Positions 51,718-61,795 of a DNA stretch of 64,000 bases are shown here, piece by piece. Location of the stretch: contig NZ_CANMUU010000001.1 in assembly GCF_947501165.1 (NCBI RefSeq), forward strand, positions 1,474,219 to 1,538,218. Reading direction: 5' to 3'. This DNA comes from an uncultured Allomuricauda sp. (lineage in GTDB: Bacteria; Bacteroidota; Bacteroidia; Flavobacteriales; Flavobacteriaceae). Each line of letters opens with the position of its first letter. The stretch's first letter is position 1. The notes below the pieces were generated by a model. That model saw only the letters and a list, made by a program, of their open reading frames with translations. It did no database searches and was not told where the DNA came from. A program made the position numbers and the translations under genes.

Positions 51718-53043
51718 CTATTGCTTGATAAATTCCACTCTTCTATTCTGTGCCTTTCCATCTAAGGTGGAATTGTCACCTATAGGTTCCGATTCTCCTT
51801 TTCCTTCGCTGGAAAGTCTACTGGAATCCACACCATAAACTGATACTAACGCCTCCTTAACTGCTGCAGCCCTTTTTTCCGAGAGCGATAGATTACTGGC
51901 TTCATTTCCATCGGAATCTGTATGGCCAACAATCTTGAGACTTATAGAACTATCTTGTTGCAATACTTGATAAATCTGTCTGATAATCCCCATGGATTCG
52001 GGTTTTATATTGGCTGAACCGGAATCAAACAGAATTCCATTGGTTGATATTTTTCCCTCAGCAATCAATTTTCTTCGTAAGTCAACCCCTCCTTCTGCAA
52101 TCTTAAGGTTGGAAATCAACATGCGTTCCCCCTTATCCAGGTTCAAGCCTCTCATAAAGATTTTGAAGTTGTTGATTTTAGAAGGGTCTTTAATAAGCTG
52201 CGGCACGTCAAAGATTTTGGTCTCATTGATCCAGAAGCGATAGCGGTTTTTGTTAACAGCTATCGAAATATGCATTTCTTCTTTATATACTTTACGGAAA
52301 TCACTTTTCATCCGATTGCGGATGGGGTCTGAATCACCAGAAAATCTATTTCTGATTTCTGGGCCTACTGCAATATATTGAACAGGGTTAAGGTCAGTCA
52401 TGGCATAAGCGCCATTGTAGCTTAGGTTTGCATTTTCTGCACATATAAATTGCACTTCAACAACAGACGTAGTTTTGTTGGTTAAATTCAAAAACCTTAG
52501 GTCCAATTCGATTGTATATTCTTCAGGCAAAGTGAAATCTGTGATGGGTACCACAAAACTACCAGGATTAATGGCGAACCACTTGTTGGAAGAGTTATCA
52601 ATGGTTACCATTTCACCGCCACCGTTTGTGTTCCATTTTGAAGGAAAATCACCGATAAAGTCATTGGAAAAATCATCAACGAATAAAAGTTTATCTCCGG
52701 GGACAAAATCAAATTTACTATACACATTTAGCGTCTTGGGACCAGAAGCGGGGACTTCTCCTGAAGCGGATGTACCTGGATTTGTGGTGCCAGAATCACC
52801 TTGTTGACCAGAAGGAGTTGGCGGAGTGTTTGGGGCCCGTTGTTTCTCTTGTCCTGTACCCAAGACGCTGTCTAAGGCTTGGTCTGTCTTTTTCGAGGTT
52901 TCAGTTTCCACTCTACGTTCTACAGTTCGCTCAGCAGCCTTCTCCGCCTTTTTGGCCAATTTTTTAAAAAATTGGGCGTTTCCGCTATGGCAGAAGGATA
53001 GCATTACTATTGAACCAACAAGTAGTTTAATGGAGGTTTTCAT
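51718..53043 (-). CDS. OmpA family outer-membrane protein
   Basis: 441 residues with a signal peptide (1-23). A charged coil (about 25-65, KKLAKKAEKAAERTVERRVE) and a Ser/Pro/Gly linker (about 68-100) precede a beta-rich domain (about 105-315). The C-terminal OmpA domain (about 335-441) has GILFDSGSANIKPES, VGHTDSDGNEASNLSLSEKRA and a NRRVEFI end. The OmpA domain should bind peptidoglycan. The beta-rich domain may bind a ligand or sit in the outer membrane. Confidence 0.9.
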   Translation of the reverse strand: MKTSIKLLVGSIVMLSFCHSGNAQFFKKLAKKAEKAAERTVERRVETETSKKTDQALDSVLGTGQEKQRAPNTPPTPSGQQGDSGTTNPGTSASGEVPASGPKTLNVYSKFDFVPGDKLLFVDDFSNDFIGDFPSKWNTNGGGEMVTIDNSSNKWFAINPGSFVVPITDFTLPEEYTIELDLRFLNLTNKTTSVVEVQFICAENANLSYNGAYAMTDLNPVQYIAVGPEIRNRFSGDSDPIRNRMKSDFRKVYKEEMHISIAVNKNRYRFWINETKIFDVPQLIKDPSKINNFKIFMRGLNLDKGERMLISNLKIAEGGVDLRRKLIAEGKISTNGILFDSGSANIKPESMGIIRQIYQVLQQDSSISLKIVGHTDSDGNEASNLSLSEKRAAAVKEALVSVYGVDSSRLSSEGKGESEPIGDNSTLDGKAQNRRVEFIKQ

Positions 53044-53173
53044 TTGTGTAGTGTTTTGGTTATTTGTAAGTAATTGTAATTCAAATCATTGGAAACTACA
53101 AAAAAATGTGTTAGCCACTACGCAAGATGTGTGTTTTGTTTAAACCAATGTATAATTAGCGGTAAAGAAGGTG

Positions 53174-55615
53174 TTAATTTAGCTTGTAAACAATAAGCGA
53201 ATTATCTTGATCTTTAGCCACTATTTCAAGCTTTCTGTCGTTCTCCATGTCCGTCATATCAACAAGAGAATTGCCAAAGACTGGAAAATTGGGAATTGGC
53301 TTGGCTTGGCTATCAAATAAGTATATTTTTTGGTTTTGGATATCGGTTACACTTACGTAAATCTTATCGTAGATGTAAAATATTTTGGGCTTTGAATAGA
53401 CCCCAAGTTCCAACTCAACCTTCTTGCCCTTTATACTTAGAACATTGTCATTCATTAAGGCCAAGGTTTTACTTGTGGCATACATGCCATGATCTTTGTT
53501 TAGGTTAAAATTGGTTTTTGTCACCTTTCCTTGAAGGTCCACTTGTGTCAATATTCCTTTAATCTCGGTTGTTGAGAATTTGTTCTTGTAAACAAAGAAC
53601 TCATTTTTTGAGAAGTCAATTTTCTGGTTTACGGAAATTCTATTCCGTCCATCACGATGAAGGATTTTAAGTGTGTTATCCGCCAATTGAAACAATAAAA
53701 AATCCTTGCTTGCTATTCGAAAATGTTTTGGAGCTTGAATGATATCGCTCGTTGACTCTTTATAGGTGAAGCCATCTACAATCTGTGCTTTGTTGTTGTA
53801 CATAAAAACTTTTTTGCCTTGCGTGACCAAAAACCGATAATCCCGGTTGCCTTCATAGTCAAAAACCGCCAATGGATTAAGATTTCCGCCTTCAAACTTT
53901 ATTTTGAAAGGAGGCACATCTTCACCATTGCGATCAACAATCATAAATTCATTATTCGTGCAAAAGGCCAACTGGAGTCTTCCATTTTTATAAATATCTA
54001 CCTGATCTATCTTTCCTTGGATTCTACCCTCCAGCTGTTTTTTCCAAAGTACCTTTCCTTCCGTTGAAATAAGATAGAGAAAGTTATCTCGATCTTGAAC
54101 CACAATTTCTTGTTTGTTATTCCGATGATTTTTTACAAACGAGGGGTCAGTAGCCAGGTCAGAATCCAACTCCACTGTAAAAAGTGGGATTGTGGTGTTT
54201 GTGGCAATGGCTTTTTTAGTTTCGGAAACCAAAAAAGAGGTGTGCATAAAACCGTTATCCGCTACAAGTTGGGCTCCAAATGTATGATTGTCTAATTTCT
54301 TTGTTTCTTGTTTATTAAAGATTTCAGCTAAAAAAGGTTGCTCAGATAATAAATCCATGCCCGTATTGTTCGATATAAAGAGCATACTGGATTCATTTGC
54401 AAAATTTTCAGTTGCGGAATCATACATTCTCGATTTAGAAAAAGTTGACCTGTTCCTATAATTATTGATTACAGTTTGCAATGGTTCAATGGTCTCTGCA
54501 AAAACAAAAGTGTTTTCAAGAACCACATAGTAATTGGATTCAAAATCGTTTACAAGAGGTTTAAACACAGAAGTCACCAAGTTTTTATCGCTGAAACTAT
54601 TTATATCACTTCCCTGATAACTTGATGAAGATTTTTTGTTTTCAGATAAAAAGTCGGCCAACCCTTCACCACCAAACGAACTTAAAAAAACAACTTTCTC
54701 TTTGTTTATGCTAATTAGTCCAATTTCCTCTATAGTATTGAACAAAGTATCTTTTGCCTTAACACGGTCTAGAAATTGAACCTGGTTTTCTTGAAAAGCG
54801 GAAAAATCATTGAAGGTATAAGCGATAAGTGCTTCGGTTTTAGAAGGGGCATACAAGGGTGTTTTAATGCCAAGTGCAGTTGTATTCTTAAAAAGATTTA
54901 TGAACATTCTGGTTGAATCCGAAGCTGTGGCCACTCCGCTTAAGGATGCTTTGTTCTGGTTCAACGAAATGTCAAAACTGGCCCATTCTGAGAAACGCGT
55001 TTTCTGTGAGGTCTCATCTGGTGAAAAAGAAGATTCACTGAGATTCATAAAAATGGTACCCGATTTTTTTTCCTCAGAAGCATTGTATAGCCGTTCTAAA
55101 TTGTGGTCTACAGGATAGGAATCGGCTCTAAGCAGGTTTTCGAGGAGCATTTGTGAAGAACTTAATAGTTGGAACCCATTCTTTTTGGACGAGAAAACTT
55201 CCTTTTGGTTAAATACATACTTGTTTATCGTATGGTTTTCATAAGAAAGAGTTTCGGAAGAATGGTTCGGAACCTCGGAAACATCAAAAACATTGGAGTC
55301 GGATTTTGTTGCCAAAATGAAATCATAATTCTCTCTTCCGGTTCTATAAAACCCAAGTACTGACTTCTGCTGGGTACTAATCAAGGCCAAAGTCTCACTT
55401 TCCTCTAATATTAGGTCTATAAAGTTTATAATCTCCCCTTTTTTTGAAATCATGCTGTTCTTTAATTCGCTTAAAAGACCGGTCATGTCGTTAACACTAA
55501 CAAAAAAAGTGGCGTTTGTAGGTAATTGTTTGAGAAAGATGTCGGAGGTTTTGGCCTCCTTTTGGCAGGAAAAAAAAGATATGAGAAAGAATAAATAGAT
55601 TATCCGAGGTTTCAT
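53174..55615 (-). CDS. Large lipoprotein with C-terminal beta-propeller-like region
   Basis: 813 residues from the ATG at 55615; an upstream in-frame ATG 6 codons earlier was not chosen. The signal ends in a lipobox (SFFSCQKE, Cys17). The first 480 residues are mixed and carry no named motif, though FFVSVNDMTGLLSEL and repeats of beta-type blocks suggest a DUF3352-like fold. From about 500 on there are repeated blades (DRDNFLYLISTEGKVLWKK, EFMIVDRNGED, KVFMYNNKAQIVDGF, TLKILHRDGRN), as in PQQ-like propellers. Surface or periplasmic scaffold. It lies 28 bases downstream of rnhB on the same strand. Confidence 0.78.
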   Translation of the reverse strand: MKPRIIYLFFLISFFSCQKEAKTSDIFLKQLPTNATFFVSVNDMTGLLSELKNSMISKKGEIINFIDLILEESETLALISTQQKSVLGFYRTGRENYDFILATKSDSNVFDVSEVPNHSSETLSYENHTINKYVFNQKEVFSSKKNGFQLLSSSQMLLENLLRADSYPVDHNLERLYNASEEKKSGTIFMNLSESSFSPDETSQKTRFSEWASFDISLNQNKASLSGVATASDSTRMFINLFKNTTALGIKTPLYAPSKTEALIAYTFNDFSAFQENQVQFLDRVKAKDTLFNTIEEIGLISINKEKVVFLSSFGGEGLADFLSENKKSSSSYQGSDINSFSDKNLVTSVFKPLVNDFESNYYVVLENTFVFAETIEPLQTVINNYRNRSTFSKSRMYDSATENFANESSMLFISNNTGMDLLSEQPFLAEIFNKQETKKLDNHTFGAQLVADNGFMHTSFLVSETKKAIATNTTIPLFTVELDSDLATDPSFVKNHRNNKQEIVVQDRDNFLYLISTEGKVLWKKQLEGRIQGKIDQVDIYKNGRLQLAFCTNNEFMIVDRNGEDVPPFKIKFEGGNLNPLAVFDYEGNRDYRFLVTQGKKVFMYNNKAQIVDGFTYKESTSDIIQAPKHFRIASKDFLLFQLADNTLKILHRDGRNRISVNQKIDFSKNEFFVYKNKFSTTEIKGILTQVDLQGKVTKTNFNLNKDHGMYATSKTLALMNDNVLSIKGKKVELELGVYSKPKIFYIYDKIYVSVTDIQNQKIYLFDSQAKPIPNFPVFGNSLVDMTDMENDRKLEIVAKDQDNSLIVYKLN

Positions 55616-55643
55616 ATTGAGATTTTGAAACAAATTTAGGGTT

Positions 55644-56243
55644 TTAGATATCGAGCATCAATTGTTCGGGCAATTGTCTGAAACTTTTCCTGTGGTATTT
55701 GCAAATTCCATATTTTCTGATTGCATCTCTATGCTCTTTTGTTGGATATCCTTTGTTTTTCTTCCAATTGTACATTGGAAATTCCTCATGAATCTTTGCC
55801 ATGTAGTCATCTCGGTACGTTTTGGCCAATACAGAAGCTGCCGCAATGCTCAGGTATTTGCCATCTCCTTTTATAATGCAATGATGTTTTATGGATTGGT
55901 AGGGTTTAAATCGATTTCCATCTACTAAAATAAGGTTTGGTTTTGGAGAAAGCTTATCCAGTGACTTGTGCATGGCAAGGAAAGAAGCGTTAAGAATATT
56001 GATTTTATCAATATCTTCTTCAAAAACATGTTGAACAGAATATGTTAATGATGTTTCTTCCAATAAAGACTTAAGTCTAACCCTTTTTGCCTCTGTTAGC
56101 TTTTTCGAATCGTTTAAAACATCATCACTGAAATGAAAAGGCAGAATAACGGCTGCTGCGGTAACTGGACCGGCCAAACAGCCTCTTCCTGCTTCATCTG
56201 TTCCTGCAATGTTGCCAAGTGCATTAAATCGTCTTAAACTCAT
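55644..56243 (-). CDS. rnhB: Ribonuclease HII
   Basis: 199 residues. It cuts RNA in RNA-DNA hybrids and single ribonucleotides in DNA. Active-site acidic residues are in [14 protein letters not shown] (Asp16, Glu17) and in LILVDGNRF (Asp near residue 108), and a further conserved block is [15 protein letters not shown]. Normal length for the family. The lipoprotein gene downstream is probably in the same operon. Confidence 0.95.
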   Translation of the reverse strand: MSLRRFNALGNIAGTDEAGRGCLAGPVTAAAVILPFHFSDDVLNDSKKLTEAKRVRLKSLLEETSLTYSVQHVFEEDIDKINILNASFLAMHKSLDKLSPKPNLILVDGNRFKPYQSIKHHCIIKGDGKYLSIAAASVLAKTYRDDYMAKIHEEFPMYNWKKNKGYPTKEHRDAIRKYGICKYHRKSFRQLPEQLMLDI

Positions 56244-56452
56244 GTATTTTGAATAGAAAATAGTTTGAAAGTAAAAAGATGAAATAGAATAGTTAAAGAA
56301 TTTGTTATTTCATAAAGCTGACGTGAATTAACCTAAAAAATCATAATTATTAATCTCTTTTTAACATTTATTGGGGTTGAGTGCAAGTAATTTTTGGAAT
56401 TTTTAGTTTTTATTAAGATTTTAGCCGCTGACTAATTCAAAAATTTAATTAA

Positions 56453-59400
56453 ATGAGATCAAAGTTCACTTTGATGCTAGCTTCCTTTTTATTGCTATGT
56501 ATCAATTTCTCTTTTGGACAAGAGAAGACAATTTCCGGTAATGTGACCGACCAAAACGGTCTTCCATTGCCAGGGGTTTCCGTTGTGGTGGTAGGCACTA
56601 CCTCGGGAACGCAAACCGATTTTGATGGTAACTACACAGTCTCCGCCAATGAAGGCCAGGTATTGCGCTATAGCTATCTGGGTCAAAAGACGGTAAACAG
56701 AACTGTAGGTGCTTCCAATACCATCAATGTGCAGATGGAAGAAGATGCTGAAGCCTTGGAAGAGGTTGTAGTGGTTGGTTATGGAAACCAGGAGGAAAAG
56801 AAGATTATCCAAAACGTGGGTATAGTTAAGCAGGAGGCTATTGAGAATCTACAGGTTATTTCTGCTGATCAGTTACTGCAAGGACAAACAGCGGGTACCC
56901 AAATTGTAAATGCTTCGGGTGTCTTAGGATCTGCAGCGGTTATAAGGGTAAGAGGTGTTAACTCTATCAATGCAGGTAGCCAGCCATTAATTGTTATCGA
57001 TGGTGTTCCAATTACGGATACGGAATCTTCATTAAACCAAGGTGGTAACACTGGTATTAACCCTCTTTCTTTTGTTAATCCTAATGATATCGAATCGTTA
57101 ACCGTACTTAAAGATGCAGGTGCTACATCCATCTATGGTTCAAGGGGTGCGAATGGTGTTATTTTGATTACTACCAAAAAAGGTAGAAGAGGAGAAAAAA
57201 CTACTGTAACGCTTGACGTTAATACTCAGTTCTCTAATTCAACGGACGTTCCAGATATTCTTACTGCAGATGAGTTTCGTCAGTTCAAGTCTGAGGTTGC
57301 TTCAATTCAGAATGGTTCAACTGTTACGCCTGAAGACCTTGGTCTAGGTTCTATTGGAGATCCTGGTGAAGACTATCTTGACGGGGTTCAGCGTACTGGT
57401 ATTTCGCAAAATTATAACCTTGGTGTTAGAGGTGGAACTGAAAAGACATCCTTCTTCATTGGTTTGGATTACCAAGACCAGCAGGGATTCATCGTAGCCA
57501 ACGATTTGGAGAGACTTGGTGCTCGAATCAATATTGATACGGATGCAACAGATTGGCTTAAGGTTGGTATGAATTTAGGTGTGACCAATCAGAGATTAAA
57601 CAGAATTGGTGTTGAGAACAATACCTTCGCGCCTTTTACTACCGCATTCTTACAGAATCCTACCGTACGGGCATTTGACGACGAGGGGAATTTTGTTCCT
57701 TCCGGCTCGTTTATTCCGAACATCTTTGCTATTATTGACTTAGATACTAGGGAACTTAAGAGTTTCAGGTTAATAGGTAATGCTTTTACGGAAGTTTCTG
57801 TTTTCAACGATAAGTTCAAGTGGAGAAGTGAATTCGGTGTGGATAGATTACAAACAGAAGAATTTACCAGATCAGTGGAATTCAACAATCCAGGTGGTAC
57901 CGCACAACAAATATTCCAAACTGAAGAAAGATGGTTAACTAACCAAACCTTCACTTACTCGGATGTATTCAATGATAAACACAGTTTGAATGTGCTTATG
58001 GGTCTGAACTACGAAGAAACTTTGAGAACAAGATTGAACGTTTCTGGAAACGGCTTTCTTTCTGATGATTTAAGAAATCTTGGTTCTGCTTTGAACGTAC
58101 AGGTTTTAAACGGAGATCGTTTTCCAACTAGATTATTTGGTCTTTTTTCAAGGGTAACCTATGATTATGATGGTAAATATCTTGTGGAAGGTTCTGTTCG
58201 TCGAGATGGTTCTTCACGTTTTGGTGCTAACAACAGATTTGGTTATTTCTGGTCAGCTGCTGCCGGTTGGGTAATTTCCGAAGAATCTTTTATAAAAGAT
58301 GTAAGCTGGATTGATTATTTGACACTAAGAGCTAGTATCGGTACCGTAGGTAATGATAGATTGGGAACTTTCCCATCTTTGGCAACCTTTAATGCTGGGC
58401 CTATTGGAGATTTCAACGGGCAATCAGGTATCATTCCAGGTCAGGCAGCTAATCCTGATCTTAAGTGGGAAGAAAGTCAGACTCTTGATTTAGGTATTAA
58501 ATCAACATTTTTGAATGGACGAATCAATTTTAATGCATCTTACTTTAAGAAAAATACTACCGACCTGTTGTTGAACCAAAGGGTTCCACCACAAACTGGT
58601 TTCTTCAGTGTAAGTAGAAATATTGGAGAACTTCAAAATACAGGGCTTGAATTTGAGTTGAATACAATACCTGTAAGTACGGAGAACTTCGAATGGAGAT
58701 TAGGGTTTAACTTGACCACTATCGACAATGAGATTATAGCATTGAACGAGGATGCGGAAACAGATGCTGATGGGAGAAGGATTATTGATAATGGTGCTCA
58801 AAGAGCAATCGAAGGAGAATCATTGAATAATTTCTTCCTTATTAGATATGTGGGTGTAAATCCTCAGACAGGTGATGCTGAATGGTTAGATGTTGATGGA
58901 AACATTACTACTTCTCCAGGTAGTGCTGACCGTGTCGTAACAGGATCTGCACTTCCAGATTTTTCAGGAGGTATAACCACATCTATCAGATACAAGAACT
59001 TTGATTTCTCAGCTTTAGCGAATTACTCTTATGGTAATGAAATCTTAATCGATGGATTACGATTCTTTGACGGTAACGATGCTATAGGTGGTATTGTTAA
59101 CATTAGAAGACAGAATTTGAACTTTTGGAGACAACCTGGGGACAATGCTTTCCTTCCATCCCCAACTAGTTCAACGTTCAATACGTTTAATCAACGTTCG
59201 GATTTACAGCAGTTGGACGGTTCTTATTTGAGATTGAAGAACGTAACCATAGGCTATAACTTCCCTCAAGAAACTTTGGAGAGAATCGGATTATTACAAG
59301 GCTTACGTTTTTACGCGACAGCTACCAACTTGTGGACTTTGAAAGGTGACGATCTGGATGGTATTGATCCTGAGGTAACCGATGATATTGATCCAAGGTT

Positions 59401-59470
59401 TCAGGGAGAGTCTTTCTTCACAGCCCCTCAATCTATTTCATTCATTGTAGGCGCTAGATTAACATTTTAA
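56453..59470 (+). CDS. SusC/RagA family TonB-linked outer-membrane protein
   Basis: 1005 residues. Signal peptide (1-22), CarboxypepD_reg-like domain (about 24-105, ISGNVTDQNGLPLPGVSVVVVG), plug with EEVVVVGYGNQEEKK and RVRGVNSINAGSQPLIVIDGVPITD, and VLKDAGATSIYGSRGANGVILITTK (SusC hallmark). The barrel ends FIVGARLTF. It imports a large substrate together with the SusD-like protein encoded 10 bases later. No glycosidase, sulfatase, ECF or anti-sigma gene is beside it, so the substrate is unknown. Confidence 0.95.
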   Translation: MRSKFTLMLASFLLLCINFSFGQEKTISGNVTDQNGLPLPGVSVVVVGTTSGTQTDFDGNYTVSANEGQVLRYSYLGQKTVNRTVGASNTINVQMEEDAEALEEVVVVGYGNQEEKKIIQNVGIVKQEAIENLQVISADQLLQGQTAGTQIVNASGVLGSAAVIRVRGVNSINAGSQPLIVIDGVPITDTESSLNQGGNTGINPLSFVNPNDIESLTVLKDAGATSIYGSRGANGVILITTKKGRRGEKTTVTLDVNTQFSNSTDVPDILTADEFRQFKSEVASIQNGSTVTPEDLGLGSIGDPGEDYLDGVQRTGISQNYNLGVRGGTEKTSFFIGLDYQDQQGFIVANDLERLGARINIDTDATDWLKVGMNLGVTNQRLNRIGVENNTFAPFTTAFLQNPTVRAFDDEGNFVPSGSFIPNIFAIIDLDTRELKSFRLIGNAFTEVSVFNDKFKWRSEFGVDRLQTEEFTRSVEFNNPGGTAQQIFQTEERWLTNQTFTYSDVFNDKHSLNVLMGLNYEETLRTRLNVSGNGFLSDDLRNLGSALNVQVLNGDRFPTRLFGLFSRVTYDYDGKYLVEGSVRRDGSSRFGANNRFGYFWSAAAGWVISEESFIKDVSWIDYLTLRASIGTVGNDRLGTFPSLATFNAGPIGDFNGQSGIIPGQAANPDLKWEESQTLDLGIKSTFLNGRINFNASYFKKNTTDLLLNQRVPPQTGFFSVSRNIGELQNTGLEFELNTIPVSTENFEWRLGFNLTTIDNEIIALNEDAETDADGRRIIDNGAQRAIEGESLNNFFLIRYVGVNPQTGDAEWLDVDGNITTSPGSADRVVTGSALPDFSGGITTSIRYKNFDFSALANYSYGNEILIDGLRFFDGNDAIGGIVNIRRQNLNFWRQPGDNAFLPSPTSSTFNTFNQRSDLQQLDGSYLRLKNVTIGYNFPQETLERIGLLQGLRFYATATNLWTLKGDDLDGIDPEVTDDIDPRFQGESFFTAPQSISFIVGARLTF

Positions 59471-59480
59471 AAAATTGAAT

Positions 59481-60908
59481 ATGAAACTTTATTTAAAATA
59501 CGTTTTACTCACTTTTGGAGTACTACATTTTGTATCATGTGATGACAATTTGAATGTAGTGAACGAAAATGGATTGGCTTCCGAGACGGTATTCAATACC
59601 CTTGGTTCCATCGAAGGTGCGGTCGTAGGGGTCTATAGTTTGAATCAAAGCGGTGACCTGAACGGAATGCCTCAGTTAATGTCGGACTTTATGTCTGACA
59701 ATGTTAGGTTCGCGGGAAGTTTTACCTCCCTTCAGGACATCGATCAGTTCGAGACATTGGCAACCAATACTTCCATTGACAACATTTGGTTGGACGGGTA
59801 CCAGTTAATCAATGCAGCGAATAATATTATTAACAATTTACCGGAGACAACTGCAACGGATATTTCAGAAGGTCAGATTTCTGAGTTTATCGGTGAGGCT
59901 AAGTTTCTTAGAGCACTTACTTATTTTCAATTGGTTAATTTGTTCGCGCAACCATTCCAGTTTAATGGAGGTTCAAACTTGGGTGTGCCTATCCAGACTG
60001 AGGATTTTCAAGGGGACATAACTCCTTTCCAATTGGAAAGATCGTCAGTGAACGAGGTACACGCTTTTATTGAGCAGGATTTGTTAGACGCTATTGCAGC
60101 CTTGCCTGATGATAGAGCTACTAGAGGTAGGGCAACAGCAACTGCTGCTCGTGCTCTTTTATCCAGATTGCACCTGTACCGTGAGCAGTGGGAAAGTGCA
60201 GCCAATTTCGCCGATCAGGTGATAAGTGCAGGTGACTTTACCTTGGCTACTGATTTGGATTTCTATGACGATAACCCTACCTCGCCTGAGAACATATTCG
60301 TATCCATTAATCTACCGGCAGATGGACCTCAAGAAGTAGCAGGTTCTGATGAGGTGTATACCAACTTCTATAATCCTGCACCAGGTGCTCGTGGAGATGC
60401 ACCTTTCAGTGATGATTTGTTGGCTGATTTTGGGTTTGCTGTTGGTGATACGATTACAGGTGATTTAAGATTTGACAATTTGAGTCAAGCTGCGACTGAT
60501 GCACAGGGAATCGCGACTTTCTTCACCACAAAGTACGAGGATAAGGTAAATAATGATTCCGATGGTATGATTTTGCGTGTGGCAGAGATGTACCTAAATC
60601 GTGCTGAGGCTAATTTTAGAAATGGATCAGCTATAGGTGATACACCATTAAATGATGTCAATGCTGTAAGAGCTAGAGCAGGTCTTCCTGCCTTAGGTTC
60701 AGTAGATTTGGATGCTATTCTTACAGAGAGAAGAAAAGAGTTCTGTTTTGAAGGACATAGAAGAATGGACCTTCTAAGGAATAACTTGAATCTTAGACCG
60801 GGTGGTGGTGCCGCATCTGCGCCAGGGGCAGATAAAGTTATCTTCCCAATTGTGGATGACGAGCTTAACAACAATCCAAACATTACTCAAAACCCAGGTA
60901 GTTTCTAG
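59481..60908 (+). CDS. SusD/RagB family substrate-binding lipoprotein
   Basis: 475 residues from the ATG at 59481; a TTG two codons upstream is in frame but less likely. The signal ends in a lipobox (HFVSCDDN, Cys20). SusD landmarks are VFNTLGSIEGAVVGVY, LINAANNIINNLP, EAKFLRALTYFQLVNLF and RVAEMYLNRAEANFR, with RRKEFCFEGHRRMDLLR near the end. It sits on the SusC barrel and binds the imported substrate. A terminator follows. Confidence 0.95.
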   Translation: MKLYLKYVLLTFGVLHFVSCDDNLNVVNENGLASETVFNTLGSIEGAVVGVYSLNQSGDLNGMPQLMSDFMSDNVRFAGSFTSLQDIDQFETLATNTSIDNIWLDGYQLINAANNIINNLPETTATDISEGQISEFIGEAKFLRALTYFQLVNLFAQPFQFNGGSNLGVPIQTEDFQGDITPFQLERSSVNEVHAFIEQDLLDAIAALPDDRATRGRATATAARALLSRLHLYREQWESAANFADQVISAGDFTLATDLDFYDDNPTSPENIFVSINLPADGPQEVAGSDEVYTNFYNPAPGARGDAPFSDDLLADFGFAVGDTITGDLRFDNLSQAATDAQGIATFFTTKYEDKVNNDSDGMILRVAEMYLNRAEANFRNGSAIGDTPLNDVNAVRARAGLPALGSVDLDAILTERRKEFCFEGHRRMDLLRNNLNLRPGGGAASAPGADKVIFPIVDDELNNNPNITQNPGSF

Positions 60909-60931
60909 GATTTGATTTGTTTGATAATATT

Positions 60932-60969
60932 AAACCGCTCCAAGCTTGTTGTAGTTTGGAGCGGTTTTT
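60932..60969 (+). terminator. Rho-independent terminator after the SusD gene
   Basis: AAACCGCTCCAA (60932-60943) pairs with TTGGAGCGGTTT (60956-60967), a 12-bp stem, followed by TTGTTTAT. Confidence 0.9.
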
Positions 60970-61006
60970 GTTTATATTAATAACAATATGCTTTATCTTT
61001 AGACTT

Positions 61007-61708
61007 ATGAAAAAATTACTTTTTTTAATTACGGTTGTTTTAAGCTTCTCCGTTCAGTCACAAATTGCTACACGAAATAATGATAGCTTTAATGAATTGG
61101 TATTTTTTGTTGGAACCAATAATCCGCTATATAATGGTGCTCAAGGCTCCAGATATCTAAATGAGGAATTCGTTCCTGCTAAGATTAATGATTTCGAGAA
61201 GGTTTACCCAGTAAGGTTCAATGTTGTAGAAAATGTAATTGAGGTAAAGCAGAATGACGGTGCTATAATTTCATTGGATAAAGATACTGACTATGTCGTT
61301 AGGTTGATGGATGGGTCGTATAAGTTATATGAAGATAATTTTTACTTGACAGAAGAAGGAAAAGAGGAGAAAACTTTTTTTCAAAAGGTTCATAAAGCTG
61401 ATGGGTATGAACTTTTCTTAAAGGAAAGGATAAAGTTTATCGAAAAAAAGCCTTCAAAAAGTAGTTACGAGCCAGAGGTTCCTGCCAAGTTCTTAAAACT
61501 TAATGATAAATATTATGTCAAAGATTTAAGAGAGGAATCCAAAGGGGTATTGATTGAAGTCCCTCAAAAGAAAAAAACGTTCTTGAAAGTCTTTAATACC
61601 GAGTCAAATAAAGTTGGGAATCTTCTAAAAAAATCCAAGTCCAAATTCGATAAAAAGGAAGATTTAATTAAGGTATTGGATGTTTATTTTGGCGCTGGAG
61701 GAAGTTGA
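61007..61708 (+). CDS. Secreted protein of unknown function
   Basis: 233 residues from the ATG at 61007, right after a TATCTTTA element (60994-61001). The longer frame from 60917 runs through the terminator and was rejected. A signal peptide (1-20, SVQSQ) precedes a mature chain with beta-rich (VVRLMDGSYKLYEDNFYLT) and basic helical (KSKSKFDKKEDLIKVL) parts, high in Lys and Phe. I recognise no family. Stands between the SusC/D pair and the porin gene. Confidence 0.75.
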   Translation: MKKLLFLITVVLSFSVQSQIATRNNDSFNELVFFVGTNNPLYNGAQGSRYLNEEFVPAKINDFEKVYPVRFNVVENVIEVKQNDGAIISLDKDTDYVVRLMDGSYKLYEDNFYLTEEGKEEKTFFQKVHKADGYELFLKERIKFIEKKPSKSSYEPEVPAKFLKLNDKYYVKDLREESKGVLIEVPQKKKTFLKVFNTESNKVGNLLKKSKSKFDKKEDLIKVLDVYFGAGGS

Positions 61709-61770
61709 AAAAAGCATTTGAATTAATATGGTTTGTGATTTAATTGTATTTAGATTAACAAACAAACATC

Positions 61771-61778
61771 TACCTTTG
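61771..61778 (+). promoter_or_regulatory. -7 box upstream of the porin gene
   Basis: TACCTTTG, exact TAnnTTTG, 17 bases before the ATG at 61796. A weak -33 TTT lies 19 bases upstream of the box. Confidence 0.5.
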
Positions 61779-61795
61779 TCCGTCAATATCAGGGC

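Noticed and set aside
60917..61006. Longer start of the secreted protein at 61007
   Set aside because: The extension reads through the SusD terminator hairpin and precedes a normal signal peptide.
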